Origin: Calditrichota bacterium
Lineage (GTDB): Bacteria; Electryoneota; AABM5-125-24; Hatepunaeales; Hatepunaeaceae
Direction of reading: 5' to 3'
Assembly: GCA_018644935.1 (NCBI GenBank)
Contig: JABGPL010000001.1
Coordinates: 1 to 64,000 of the forward strand
Length of the DNA: 64,000 nt
The notes beneath the pieces were generated by a model. That model was given only the letters and a program-made list of their open reading frames with translations, did not search any database and was not told where the DNA came from. The position numbers and the translations under genes are program-made. Below, piece after piece: positions 39,401-48,063 of this stretch; position 1 is the stretch's first letter; each line of letters starts with the position of its first letter.

Positions 39401-42266
39401 TAAGACGATAATGTTCAGGTCCCTGTTGTTGCCCAAAGTTGGTTCTTATGAATTCTGCCCCGATGAAAAACTGTTCTCCTGTCTCTGCTGTTAGGTCGAA
39501 TGTTTGTATCAATTCCCAGGGATCGTCTCGCCTCGGTTTACCTTCGACAATCAATCCGGACTGAGGAATGTCATCCTGAATTGCGTTGAAATTCTGACCG
39601 ATAAAATGGTCAATATACACATCGTAGTTTGTCGGCGATTCCCCTGTGTTTATCAAGGTTAAAGGACGCTGCACTTCTTCGCCAAAGTTCATGTTTACAA
39701 CGAATTCTTCTGGATTTGTATTAAGGTCGCTATCCCATCGAAACATAAAAAAGTCTTGAACAACGAGTTCTTCGGCACGCAGATTAGCTTCTGCATCAAT
39801 CTGTATGTATCCCTGATTTCGGACATGAAATTGCCATGGATTGCCTGCTATAGGAACTTCATTGAATCTCGCATGACCATTATTATCAGTGAACTCTATT
39901 CCAAATCCTTCCAGCTCAACCTCTGCACCAACAATAGGTTCCTCGTTAAGATCATCGGAAACAATAACAAGCAGTGACCCTAATACAGGCTCCTCAATTG
40001 TTAAATCATCAATAAACCAGCCAGTATAAGGTCTGAAATTGCTATCATCTGATTGAAAATTAAACCTGATTTGAACGACCTCACCAACATATTCACCGAG
40101 GTCGAACAGAGCTTCTTCCCAGTCATCAAAGGTACCGGTATATCCAGAGCCTGCATTAAGAGCAAAGATGTCATCTGCGGTATAACCACCCACAGGTGAA
40201 AGTAGTGACCACCTATCCCCGCCATCTGAAGAAATTTGTACCTGGCATCCGTCCCAACCTTCTTCAACATCTAGATAATGGAAAAAACTGAACCAGATTT
40301 GATCTCCTACTTCTTCCAGATTCATTTGAGGTAAATATAGCTGAAAATCCGCTAAATTAGGATAGGGACTGTCGATAACGGTTCCCCAGACATTATCTCC
40401 ACTATGGGCATCCAACTCCTCCGGGTTCCCCCATTGCCATGCATCTTGCGCTGGTATTGGATTTAGAGCTCCGTTAAATTGTTCAAAATCCTGAGTCCAG
40501 CCCGGTCCTACAATCGCAGTCGGAACGGCAAACACAGGTCCGGCAATTTCCGAAACACCATTTGGATTTGAATAAACTGCTCTGACTGCAAACAAATAAA
40601 GCTGATTGTTTTCGAGCTCAATCACAGTCAGTTCGTGTGCATTTGTAAAGGCGTATTCCTCACCGTTCATGAAGATCTGGAAGGACTCTAGTTCATCCCG
40701 CTGTGGGGCTTGTTCGCTAGCCAGTAACGCGGTTTCAAGTTGCTCTCTCAGTTCGACTATTCTGTCTCTATCGGCATCTGATGGTTTTAGACTGTTTCTT
40801 GGTTGGGACAGTCTGGCGATCTCGCGTTGCAGGTCTAACACATTGCGACCAATAATCTGTTGGGCCCTTCTTGGGTGATCCCAACTCAGTGTTACTTCTC
40901 CATCGCCTACCTGCGCAACAAGATTCAAAGGTGGAGGAAATTCGGGAGGTGGGGACCGGAAAAACTCAATCATCAAATCCATGAGCTGTTCTTTGGTACC
41001 ACGATCTCCATCTACCAAACCACCAAACTCAAACGAGCATCCTATAGTGCGGTACGCCTCGCCCATAAATGCGACCATGCCGACGAATTCTTCTTCGTTG
41101 TCAATAAAGGAAAATATCCCTTCAGCTCCTTCCTGAGCCTGTAAATGATCTACAAAAGCATTGTGCTGTGCCTGATAATCATTAAACCGGAATCCCTCTG
41201 TAAATGTGCCATCATGACCCATTACGGGAGGGTCAAGTCTTTCTCCGTCAGCAATTCCATTAATGTGGAAATATGGGTGTGCATTCGTCGCGTCATCATT
41301 ATTCCATGTATCAGATCCTTCAAGATAGACCGCTCCACCCGCCTCAATATAATCAGCGACTACCTGACCTTCAGCCTCTGTCAACGGGTGATAGTGCTCA
41401 CCATTGATTCCATAATTTCCGAGATTAATGAAGACGGCTTCAAATTCCCGTAAATCCTCTGGCAACTGGTCACCTTCACCATCTAAAAATCTTAAATGTG
41501 CAACTGTATGGTCAAGTGCACGCAGAGCTGCTTCTTGCGCGTTACCAGATTCAGTTTCAGCGGTTGCATCCCAGATCAGGAAACTACCCGGACCATGGGT
41601 GGAAACTAACAGGGCAGTCTCATTTTGTATATCAATACCTTCACCATTATTCCGGAGAGTAAGTCCCTGAGTACCTGTTAGGTTTTCTATCCCTATTGTC
41701 CCAACATCAAGGTCGAACTCTTCTCCAATCTCCCTGTACTGGAAAATTATATCACCATTTGGCTCAAGGATAATTTGCATGGTTATCACATTCTCAGGCG
41801 AGCGTCCGTCCTCATTGCGCTCACCAACATTGTGATATTGAATTACTCGTTTCCCATTGCGCAAACCTTGTAACACAACTCCATCTGCCCAGAAAGCAGA
41901 GGGATCGAGATCTTTCCAATAGGGTGCAATGATATTGTTAGGAACGTTTTCGGTGGGGAATTGTTCATTTTCAAAATTGTTATACCCCTCAATAGGTCCA
42001 AATCCAATAAACCCATTTGAACTTACCCAAAATTGCTCATAGATTTGGCCGTAAAACTGAAAAGGGTATCCAATATTGTATGGACCAAAAAAATCGTTAT
42101 TCCGAATATCAACCAGAGGCTCACCGGTGTCTTCAATTTCTAACCAGTTATATTCTATTTCGAAGAGATCGTAATTATCTCTTCGAGGTTGAGCGAAAAC
42201 CGGACATGTTAAGGTTGATAATAAAATCAACACCAGAAGAGTAGCAACAAACGAGATTCTCAACAT
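33417..42266 (-). CDS. Giant secreted modular protein (about 2949 aa) with duplicated MAM-like/carboxypeptidase-regulatory-like/ASH/propeller-like block and C-terminal sorting domain
   Basis: Start MLRISFVATLLVLILLSTLTCPVFAQ at 42266; two WDGCQVQISSDGG / HDGGQLQISVNGG units; C-terminal IYPNPFNNRTTLHFGLPEKTRLSGVIINLKGQTV...RSYARKLVLIQ. Confidence 0.85.
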   Translation of the reverse strand: MLRISFVATLLVLILLSTLTCPVFAQPRRDNYDLFEIEYNWLEIEDTGEPLVDIRNNDFFGPYNIGYPFQFYGQIYEQFWVSSNGFIGFGPIEGYNNFENEQFPTENVPNNIIAPYWKDLDPSAFWADGVVLQGLRNGKRVIQYHNVGERNEDGRSPENVITMQIILEPNGDIIFQYREIGEEFDLDVGTIGIENLTGTQGLTLRNNGEGIDIQNETALLVSTHGPGSFLIWDATAETESGNAQEAALRALDHTVAHLRFLDGEGDQLPEDLREFEAVFINLGNYGINGEHYHPLTEAEGQVVADYIEAGGAVYLEGSDTWNNDDATNAHPYFHINGIADGERLDPPVMGHDGTFTEGFRFNDYQAQHNAFVDHLQAQEGAEGIFSFIDNEEEFVGMVAFMGEAYRTIGCSFEFGGLVDGDRGTKEQLMDLMIEFFRSPPPEFPPPLNLVAQVGDGEVTLSWDHPRRAQQIIGRNVLDLQREIARLSQPRNSLKPSDADRDRIVELREQLETALLASEQAPQRDELESFQIFMNGEEYAFTNAHELTVIELENNQLYLFAVRAVYSNPNGVSEIAGPVFAVPTAIVGPGWTQDFEQFNGALNPIPAQDAWQWGNPEELDAHSGDNVWGTVIDSPYPNLADFQLYLPQMNLEEVGDQIWFSFFHYLDVEEGWDGCQVQISSDGGDRWSLLSPVGGYTADDIFALNAGSGYTGTFDDWEEALFDLGEYVGEVVQIRFNFQSDDSNFRPYTGWFIDDLTIEEPVLGSLLVIVSDDLNEEPIVGAEVELEGFGIEFTDNNGHARFNEVPIAGNPWQFHVRNQGYIQIDAEANLRAEELVVQDFFMFRWDSDLNTNPEEFVVNMNFGEEVQRPLTLINTGESPTNYDVYIDHFIGQNFNAIQDDIPQSGLIVEGKPRRDDPWELIQTFDLTAETGEQFFIGAEFIRTNFGQQQGPEHYRLIASAGDFQSGDCRFYHYDRNGNFIEHVSQDINRNRIVGWGLRDLTYDGTSVYGAQDERIYEMSGESGLLRGEFTGAPLEINRAIAYVPDEDVFWVGDWDDGLYKVDRNSNILDRNLQHGLTGVTGMAWNPSDPDGAYLYIHNQESENGGAAIYRYNPETREMARQIETAAEGEGFGGGMFVTYLYDTHSYVVGALIQGEDGDIVKLYELYPHDSWISVTPIAGDLAGGAETELTVTFKSENLFDEVRMAQIEIIDRMTGTIHQVHCELVVEGGAASLNGTVVLDDDEPLHNLTTVFLHRQDIAQAGIEAIPDEDGLFSFPRLSPGDYILEVDNEPRYIPFVSDVIQLAPDEVIENLEVTLFPAEEGGLTGVVTSVYVIDGENQILEDVEIIAVLLGDNREVFTEVTDENGEFFMELPVGTYDVTAYRENWARMTVADVVIENQNDTALDFEMDDRASIRAVHTNGGYDDRIVIHWLPPGLGGDFSNVQMHSGVVSNAIYLQEDDDIIATRFDIEGQFDISRLDLYTTRRNGPVGGNNGWPDGSLNDYRVHIFTEDPETGLPGEEIFRNQLVDRMRNNGNGWDTLNTFDEPTLRFMEGPFYLGWSQDPDEWGTEAVGLDESYDNDGTSFVRFSGEWQAYDQIPGDQVVGVVIWSQFEDEQRLIRRQVRHIPGGDEDVLEDSIDSVVLLNPAYPGSRVPSLAFDWSRGYTHYRNPQRDDIIGFMVYIHNGDERIPALEAPLDPGEFEWIHEINGDDEDNENTEYIYSIGAIFPNPEDVEESEEFDGIEVSGVANMSPGPVEDLEVEIDGLSYTITWEPPFINADFSRCVDYAGCELYVDGEQVAIINDPEVLFWEGELEEGQDGWHTVGAVAFDEVPNRSVPEEIHIPLGQAIVFDFENNTPVFNAEPRANSWRRSDFLRNGPDDAHSGDFAYATRPNEGEYENDVTWSITTIPEFFVDSESGRLEFYHFLETETGHDGGQLQISVNGGEWELIVPVDDYPDQNVAGLINTPGFSGRTNGWELVSFDLSEYADALVRFKWVFASDHLISNYPGWYLDDVVFWGCTIPEYARISGIVSNQDGQPVPNATVTNGRETVTTNFNGIFFLSYTLPGDVTVTISKAGFHPTIIEDELEANEAQVLEVDLIEARLTVDPEALEFDLGGNDRLDVELILTNETNRETPFWVRVLSNPGIMNDGNNRRSVRTLSGQGPQRDDPWDVVFEWNATDRGRYSRIMGAEFAEDKFILTCADPVAGPVLSVLDWEGNYLSSFNQPVEIIGWGLRDLAWDGELLYASQNNRIYGFTTRGEFRSEQPGAPIELNRALAYDAELDGFWTAEWNSDWYFVDRQGEVQVQWAEHGLTGIYGFAIHPNDPDGMFLYAVNLEEDGSTGIYRSNPIEGTIEQVHTLDGAPTGCFITGAWDEDRWILGSVTGSGEQYMTGLELNRRFGFLSVDPESGMIEPDGELTLTLSVDVPFDAEEGDEYEGEIIVRVYGDDAVTIPFTANIIDGFQHFDNPPITEDFHTITIENVEYGMGELPVGSEIAVYTPRDQIGGVHRWLMPPGELFAYQAEDGFQQGEQFRFVVWVPDDDMEYEGEAEVIEGPGIFRVGGETSIILTIGLPERQVVDLIERWNLVSIYIDPFEPMVADVLGDINDRGNLVIAKDGIGRFWWPAQNFNGLGEWNSLGGYQINVTVDESFTAIGDRIPTDTPIHLNLGWNAISYLLGEEIESRIAFSEILDRIQIAKDGTGLFLVPEFGFFGLRTLIPGQGYKVKVTEALDLVYNPGDGGMNRIGTPALDGKLQPTGSDMSLLITEINGANPEPGLEILVNSNDDGRLIGHGYYTSDPCGIIIRGDDPATVEIEGAVEGEEWSVSLKSKVREHQLKTKVLYGDDNYSSDGFSVIRSEIVSVTTPQEFVIDRIYPNPFNNRTTLHFGLPEKTRLSGVIINLKGQTVAQIEATDYSAGWHKITINAEGWPSGIYMMNVSTPRRSYARKLVLIQ

Positions 42267-42315
42267 TACGCGCTCCGTTTTGGGCTGAGAGTACAAATGA
42301 GTGAGTTAATTATTT

Positions 42316-42336
42316 TCAGGTTGAAAGCCAACCTGA
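42316..42336 (-). terminator. Possible terminator hairpin between two giant-protein genes
   Basis: TCAGGTTG-AAAGC-CAACCTGA, perfect 8-bp stem; only a weak T tract. Confidence 0.35.
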
Positions 42337-42447
42337 ATCTGCATAAACCAGAAGCTAAATTGCCGTTTTCACAACTATAAAAATCTACTTTGCAAGTGAA
42401 GAAAATGGCAAGATAGCCTCAGTTAATGCAATAATCACAGTTAAATT

Positions 42448-45400
42448 TTATCTTAACAGCATCAACTTTGCTGATGCTGAAGTTTCCCCAGCTTTGAAGC
42501 TGAGTATATATATACCACTGGACAATCCGTCAGCTTTCAATGACAGAGAGTGATGACCTGCTTCAAAACTACCTTGAACAAGCGATATCACTTCCCGTCC
42601 TGCTAAATCATGCACCATTAAATCTACATTCTCGGATTCAGGCAAGGAGAACTTGATTGTAGTCGAACTGTTAAACGGATTAGGGTAAGGAGCCTCAAAA
42701 ACAAATTCAACAGGCAGCAGTGCATCAACAGGAACGCTGGCAACTGCATATGTATCTGTATTGAAAGTACTGTTTCCCACAATCCACGACGGCTCGATAT
42801 CTGTGTTATGTCCATGCTGCCGCATTACAAAATTCAATTCATCACCTTCGATGGCTCCCTCGATATCAGAAGTACCGGGATCATCTCCCCAGATTGCCAT
42901 TCCCCAGGGTCCTTCACCTGAAAGAACGGTGGACCCAACGCAAATATTGTCTTCACTGAAAGCAGCAATTTCAACATCATCATCCAAATTAGGAGACTCC
43001 GTGATTAGGAAACTCATGTTCCTGCCAGTTGGCTCAGGAGCAATGAAATATTTTGCTTTGTCGGTTGGCAATAGATTCGCAGCTTGCACTTGTTCACCAA
43101 CGTTCCAGATGAGTTCTGTTTCTTCAGTTAATTGAATCTGATAACCCTGACCTCGAACCAGATTACCCATATTATCAAATCCGAAAGCTGGCAAATAGAA
43201 TCTTCCCATACCATCTTTGGCTATTTCAAGAAGATCAACGATGTTTTCAAATGACACAGCCGCCCTCTGAGGATCCTCCGGGAGATAGGCAACAATTTTC
43301 CAGCCTACTTGCAGTGGAATTTGCGTTTGAACAGGTGCAAATTCTCCTTCAAACATAAGTTCAGCACCAGCTGACATCTTTGCCTGATACCCGTATCTGA
43401 AATCCCAGCCTGGTATATTGTTAAACCCAAAAAGAGGTGAATAAAATTGACCGACTGAGTTTTTGAGTAGTTGAAGAAGATCTGCTTCACCTAATCCACC
43501 CCATAATCCAATTATATCATCATCTTCAGGGATTATTGGAGTGGAAACCATATTCCAGGACTCAACGAGCTCGAGATTAAATTCATCACCTTGTGGTTCA
43601 CCGCCGGATGAAAGAGTTAACACTGATACCCCACCATCATGGAAAACGTTATTACCCTGTATAAAACGAGCTTCCGTTGCATATTCGCTGCCGCTCGCAA
43701 TATCCCATATTTGGAAACTCATCTCTTCATCCTCAACCAATCCATCAATCTCTTCGGTGAGGTCATTGTCTCCCCATACCGCCATGCCGACTCTTTCACC
43801 TGTCCAAAACTGAGCACCGCAGCACATTCCATCGGGTGAAAAAACCCCAATTTCAGAACCTACTGCCAATGGTTCATCATTTAAAGTCGCTTCAACGACC
43901 AGAATTGAATGATTCTGACCTGTGTTATCCACGAATTCGTAATGCATCTCAGGTAAAATCCCAGTACCGGTAACTCGGATTTCAATTACTTCTTCATCAG
44001 GAGAAGAATTTTCAATCATGATATCAGCACTAAATTCTGAAATATCTTTCGGTTCAAAATAGACTGTGACATCAACTGATCCGTTCTGTTCAATGTCAAA
44101 CTCACCATCCACATCAATTGAGAATTGCTCTGCATCTTCACCGATTATTCCTATCGATGAGACATTGAGAACTTCAGCTCCGACATTGCTTATAGTAAGA
44201 ACTCTTTCTGAGATTGTGCGCAGGGGAACTTCTCCGAAGATAAAGAAATTCGGTTCAATCTCAATGTCTGGTTGAGGAGGTAACCCAATACCAATCATCC
44301 CAATCTCGACCTCATTGAGGTTTGGATCATTGTTGAGAATCATCAACACTGCTTCATAATCGCCTTCATTTTCAGGGGCGAATTGAATAACTATGTCGAT
44401 TCGTTCACCGTCTTCAAGTTCAACAGGCTCTCCACCTTCAATAATTTCAAAGGGAACATCGTCGGGAAGTAGTATGATTTCATCAATTACAAGAGTAACA
44501 ACACTGCGACTTGAGACACGCACGGTTTGCTGGATACTTTGACCAACATTAACTGCACCAAAGTCGAGTTCTCGTTGGTCAACAAAGATACTTGGAGACT
44601 GGGCAAAAATTAATGCACCCATATCTGCCCGAGTGTCATCAATATCACGCGGTGACTCAGGATCGCCAGAATCGACACAAGGACTGCCTTCAGTAAGATT
44701 AAACTCACCTTCGTCAGGATCCATTAGCTCAGGATCTCTATCAATGTTGCCTTGACCTTCATATCCGTCTTGAATATCTGAGTATGTAATATTGTGATCA
44801 GGTGCTACAATAGAAATTTCATTGTCTTCACCATGTGTGTTGTTCCAGTGGACGCAATTTATAAGGGTTGGATCTCCGTTTCGATAAATGTGGATACCAC
44901 CTCGACCGCCCTCACCATGATTTCCATAAATTGTGCAGTTTACAAGTAGTGGCTCTGCAACCTCATCCTCATTACCAGCCCGTGTTGTTATGTAAAAACC
45001 ACCTCCATAACCACCTGAATCTTCAGGTCGAATTGCAGTATTTCCAAAAATAACCATATTTGAAAACGTTGGGCTTGTACCAAGACAATAAACACCTGCT
45101 CCGTATGTTCTCGAACCACCAGTTATAGTGAAACCAACCCATTTGGTTTCTCGACCTTCTCCATTCTGAAACGTTAAAACTCTACCATCACCATTTGCAT
45201 CGATTATTGTTTCATTTATAAAATGATCCTCACGAGTTGTTAAGTAAAGACTTCCGACAACGATTTCGCGCCCAGTTACATCATTGATGGTCTCATTGTA
45301 AACACCGGGTTGTACGAGTACAGTATCTATTGCATCTCGACTGGCAGCATCTATTGCATCCTGAATCGTCTCACGATCATCAGGAACGTGGATTATCCTT

Positions 45401-45465
45401 GCATCTGTAACCTTTGGGGTCAGTGCAATCAAGAAAATAAGTATGGAAATTTGCAGATAGCGCAT
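42448..45465 (-). CDS. Secreted parallel beta-helix plus ASH-repeat protein with IGVF modules and C-terminal T9SS type A sorting domain
   Basis: Signal peptide; IIHVPDDRETIQDAIDAASRDAIDTVLVQPGVYNETI (pectate-lyase-like beta helix start); ASH repeats; APYPNPFNSSTTIKFSLPESENVDLMVHDLAGREV...SAKLMLLR. Confidence 0.85.
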   Translation of the reverse strand: MRYLQISILIFLIALTPKVTDARIIHVPDDRETIQDAIDAASRDAIDTVLVQPGVYNETINDVTGREIVVGSLYLTTREDHFINETIIDANGDGRVLTFQNGEGRETKWVGFTITGGSRTYGAGVYCLGTSPTFSNMVIFGNTAIRPEDSGGYGGGFYITTRAGNEDEVAEPLLVNCTIYGNHGEGGRGGIHIYRNGDPTLINCVHWNNTHGEDNEISIVAPDHNITYSDIQDGYEGQGNIDRDPELMDPDEGEFNLTEGSPCVDSGDPESPRDIDDTRADMGALIFAQSPSIFVDQRELDFGAVNVGQSIQQTVRVSSRSVVTLVIDEIILLPDDVPFEIIEGGEPVELEDGERIDIVIQFAPENEGDYEAVLMILNNDPNLNEVEIGMIGIGLPPQPDIEIEPNFFIFGEVPLRTISERVLTISNVGAEVLNVSSIGIIGEDAEQFSIDVDGEFDIEQNGSVDVTVYFEPKDISEFSADIMIENSSPDEEVIEIRVTGTGILPEMHYEFVDNTGQNHSILVVEATLNDEPLAVGSEIGVFSPDGMCCGAQFWTGERVGMAVWGDNDLTEEIDGLVEDEEMSFQIWDIASGSEYATEARFIQGNNVFHDGGVSVLTLSSGGEPQGDEFNLELVESWNMVSTPIIPEDDDIIGLWGGLGEADLLQLLKNSVGQFYSPLFGFNNIPGWDFRYGYQAKMSAGAELMFEGEFAPVQTQIPLQVGWKIVAYLPEDPQRAAVSFENIVDLLEIAKDGMGRFYLPAFGFDNMGNLVRGQGYQIQLTEETELIWNVGEQVQAANLLPTDKAKYFIAPEPTGRNMSFLITESPNLDDDVEIAAFSEDNICVGSTVLSGEGPWGMAIWGDDPGTSDIEGAIEGDELNFVMRQHGHNTDIEPSWIVGNSTFNTDTYAVASVPVDALLPVEFVFEAPYPNPFNSSTTIKFSLPESENVDLMVHDLAGREVISLVQGSFEAGHHSLSLKADGLSSGIYILSFKAGETSASAKLMLLR

Positions 45466-45733
45466 TTTTCGGTTACCTCACTGAAATGTTGCTTTTAATC
45501 CTAATAATGTAAGTTAGTATCTTGAAGGGAGAAAGTCAAGCTGAAAAGCGGTTTGTAAATAATATACGACTATCGCCTGTGGACTTTCGAGGGCGTCTTT
45601 ATGGGTCAAATATACATAACTTATGATTTCTGATTAATTCTTTGGTTTTGAGGGAATAACCTGGATCATTTGCGATTAGTAATTAAACATTTTTTTTCAG
45701 AGTTCTGAGCATTAAGAGTTAAACGCTGAGCTA

Positions 45734-46975
45734 TCAGAGCATGATAATCTTCAATATCTCAAATGCAATGATTGTTCCTATGGCAGCTAGAGGTATTGTG
45801 ACAATCCAACTCATAAAAATCTGTCTGACGACTCGAAAATCGAGTGCTCCAATCCCACGAGCCAGCCCAACACCAATAACCGACCCAACTAACGTATGAG
45901 TAGTTGAGACCGGCATCCCAAGTTTAGAAAACAGCAAGACAACTGAAGCTGCTGAAAACTCAGCGGCAAAGCCACGCGAGGGAGTCATCGCGGTGATTTT
46001 TGTTCCGATGGTTTCGATGACCTTATATCCCAGAACCGCAAGCCCAAGAATTATTCCGGTACCTCCAAGCAGCAATATCCAATAAGGGACTTCAGATTGC
46101 AGCCCAACTATTCCGTTTTTATAAATAGACCAGATTCCAGCTAAAGGTCCTATACTATTTGCAACATCATTGGCTCCGTGAGCAAAAGCAACATAACCGG
46201 CTGTGAAAATCTGTAGAAATTTAAAGCTGCCCTCAACTTTAACAATTTGATCTGCCCGATCTCCCCCGGAAACGCCTCTCATTGCAATTCTGACGACGAA
46301 AAAGATTAATAATCCAAGTAGACCAGAGTACATGAGTGCGACTGGTAGCGGCATATCTAAATGAAGATTCTTCATTCCCTTGTACACAATCGATAAGCCT
46401 ACGACCATTATGGTCAGTCCTACGAACACTGGCACAACTTTTGTTGCAGCTAAGAGTGGAAATCGATTTTCAAGTACTTTCCTCTGAATAATTCTAAAGG
46501 TCGAAAATGCAACTATACCTCCCCCAATTGGTGAAATAACCCAGCTCATTGCAATGCTTCCAACCGTCGCCCAATTCACCCCTCCAAAACCTGTTGAAAC
46601 AATTCCAAACCCGACCATTGCCCCAACGATAGCATGTGTAGTAGAGACAGGCAAACCAAAATGCGTGGCAAGTTGCAAAAAGAGACCAGACCCGATTAAT
46701 GCAGCCAATAGACCATAAACCAAAACCATGGGATCAGCCTGGAAATTTATCGGATCTACAATCCCTTTTCTTACGGTGTCAGTTACATGTCCCCCAACAA
46801 ACACTGCTCCAATTAACTCAGCAATAATTGCAATGATTACCGCTTGCCGAATAGTTATTGCTTTTGAGCCAACTGAAGTTCCAAATGCATTGGCAAAGTC
46901 ATTTGCGCCACCCATAAAGGAGGTGTAAAAACTCACAGCAATGGTGACGTACAAGAGAAATATTGGAAATTCCAT
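45734..46975 (-). CDS. pit: Inorganic phosphate transporter, PiT family
   Basis: Signature GGANDFANAFGTSVGSKAIT and AHGANDVANSIGPLAGI; VSTTHAIVGAMVG and VSTTHTLVGSVIG. Confidence 0.95.
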   Translation of the reverse strand: MEFPIFLLYVTIAVSFYTSFMGGANDFANAFGTSVGSKAITIRQAVIIAIIAELIGAVFVGGHVTDTVRKGIVDPINFQADPMVLVYGLLAALIGSGLFLQLATHFGLPVSTTHAIVGAMVGFGIVSTGFGGVNWATVGSIAMSWVISPIGGGIVAFSTFRIIQRKVLENRFPLLAATKVVPVFVGLTIMVVGLSIVYKGMKNLHLDMPLPVALMYSGLLGLLIFFVVRIAMRGVSGGDRADQIVKVEGSFKFLQIFTAGYVAFAHGANDVANSIGPLAGIWSIYKNGIVGLQSEVPYWILLLGGTGIILGLAVLGYKVIETIGTKITAMTPSRGFAAEFSAASVVLLFSKLGMPVSTTHTLVGSVIGVGLARGIGALDFRVVRQIFMSWIVTIPLAAIGTIIAFEILKIIML

Positions 46976-46993
46976 TACTTTTATCGGATCTCT

Positions 46994-47665
46994 CTATTTT
47001 GTAAGCATATTACGTAAACGTTCACCAGTATTATCTGAATAGTCCGCAAGGTTCCCAATCAGATCAAGAATCCTGAACCATAACATTAGATCCGATGGTT
47101 TCATCTCATCTTCATACGTGAAAAGTTTTTTTGCGATATCATGACCGACCTTATCAGCCCTCCTTTCGGCGGCTCCTAACTCATCAACGCTTTCAAGAAC
47201 AGCCTTGACTTCTTCACCCTTGAATCCTGAAGCCACTAATGTTCGAAGGTGCTCAGTGGTACTAGTCCCTAAATCACAGACTGCAAGTACAACTTCAATG
47301 AAGTCAAGAATCTCACAGGATAATCCATCTGGTGCGTACAGATCTTTTAATCCAATCAGAACAGTCAAATCTTCTGCTGTGTCGGCAAGATTATCTTGCA
47401 GTTTCAAATACCCGAGCAGATCTTCTCGATTTACCGGGAGAAAAACACCTTTGGGAATAGCTTGCCGTATTTGAATTTTAAAGTCATCTGCCTCAGACTC
47501 CAATTTCACAATAAGGTCTGAGATTCGCTTTAGTTCCGCCTTTTCACCTTTGAATAGTGCTACAAACAAAGGCTTTATCAGTTCAAGACACTCCTGAACT
47601 TTAAGACGATGTTCATATAACGGTTCAAAGGGAGATTTGCTGAAGAGACTTAAGATGTTTGGCAT
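46994..47665 (-). CDS. DUF47 / PhoU-like phosphate transport accessory protein
   Basis: MPNILSLFSKSPFEPLYEHRLKVQECLELIKPL helical protein adjacent to PiT. Confidence 0.85.
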   Translation of the reverse strand: MPNILSLFSKSPFEPLYEHRLKVQECLELIKPLFVALFKGEKAELKRISDLIVKLESEADDFKIQIRQAIPKGVFLPVNREDLLGYLKLQDNLADTAEDLTVLIGLKDLYAPDGLSCEILDFIEVVLAVCDLGTSTTEHLRTLVASGFKGEEVKAVLESVDELGAAERRADKVGHDIAKKLFTYEDEMKPSDLMLWFRILDLIGNLADYSDNTGERLRNMLTK

Positions 47666-47694
47666 GTTTATCCTTACAGTTTACTTTTCTCTGA

Positions 47695-48060
47695 TCAGTC
47701 ATCTTTCAGAGGCAAATGTTTTCTTCTTTTAGTGTTAATCGAAACGAGTTTTGAGGAGATCTTCCTGGTCTTATATAACGCTTTTACGACTTTGTGGGCT
47801 GATGATTCCCGTTTCTTTTTGCGATTTGCTTTTATCTTGCCATGTTGAGATTCAAAGTCTGCAACCAACCTTTCAAGGTCTTGAGTAAGTTTCTTTATGG
47901 AAGCAGGGGGCATTATTACAACTTTCTCACCAAATCGAATATACATCTCTGCAAAGTTATGTCCGACCTGAACATTATCCACTTTAAGGTCATTTTCACC
48001 AGATCCAGTGGGTTCTGATGATTTCAAGTTTGTATCAGAGTTTTGCCATTTTATCTTCAT
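47695..48060 (-). CDS. Small protein with DUF3467-like N-terminal region and basic C-terminus
   Basis: VDNVQVGHNFAEMYIRFGEKVVIMPPASIKKLTQDLERLVADFESQHGKI resembles DUF3467 from memory; tail rich in K/R. Confidence 0.4.
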   Translation of the reverse strand: MKIKWQNSDTNLKSSEPTGSGENDLKVDNVQVGHNFAEMYIRFGEKVVIMPPASIKKLTQDLERLVADFESQHGKIKANRKKKRESSAHKVVKALYKTRKISSKLVSINTKRRKHLPLKDD

Positions 48061-48063
48061 GAT

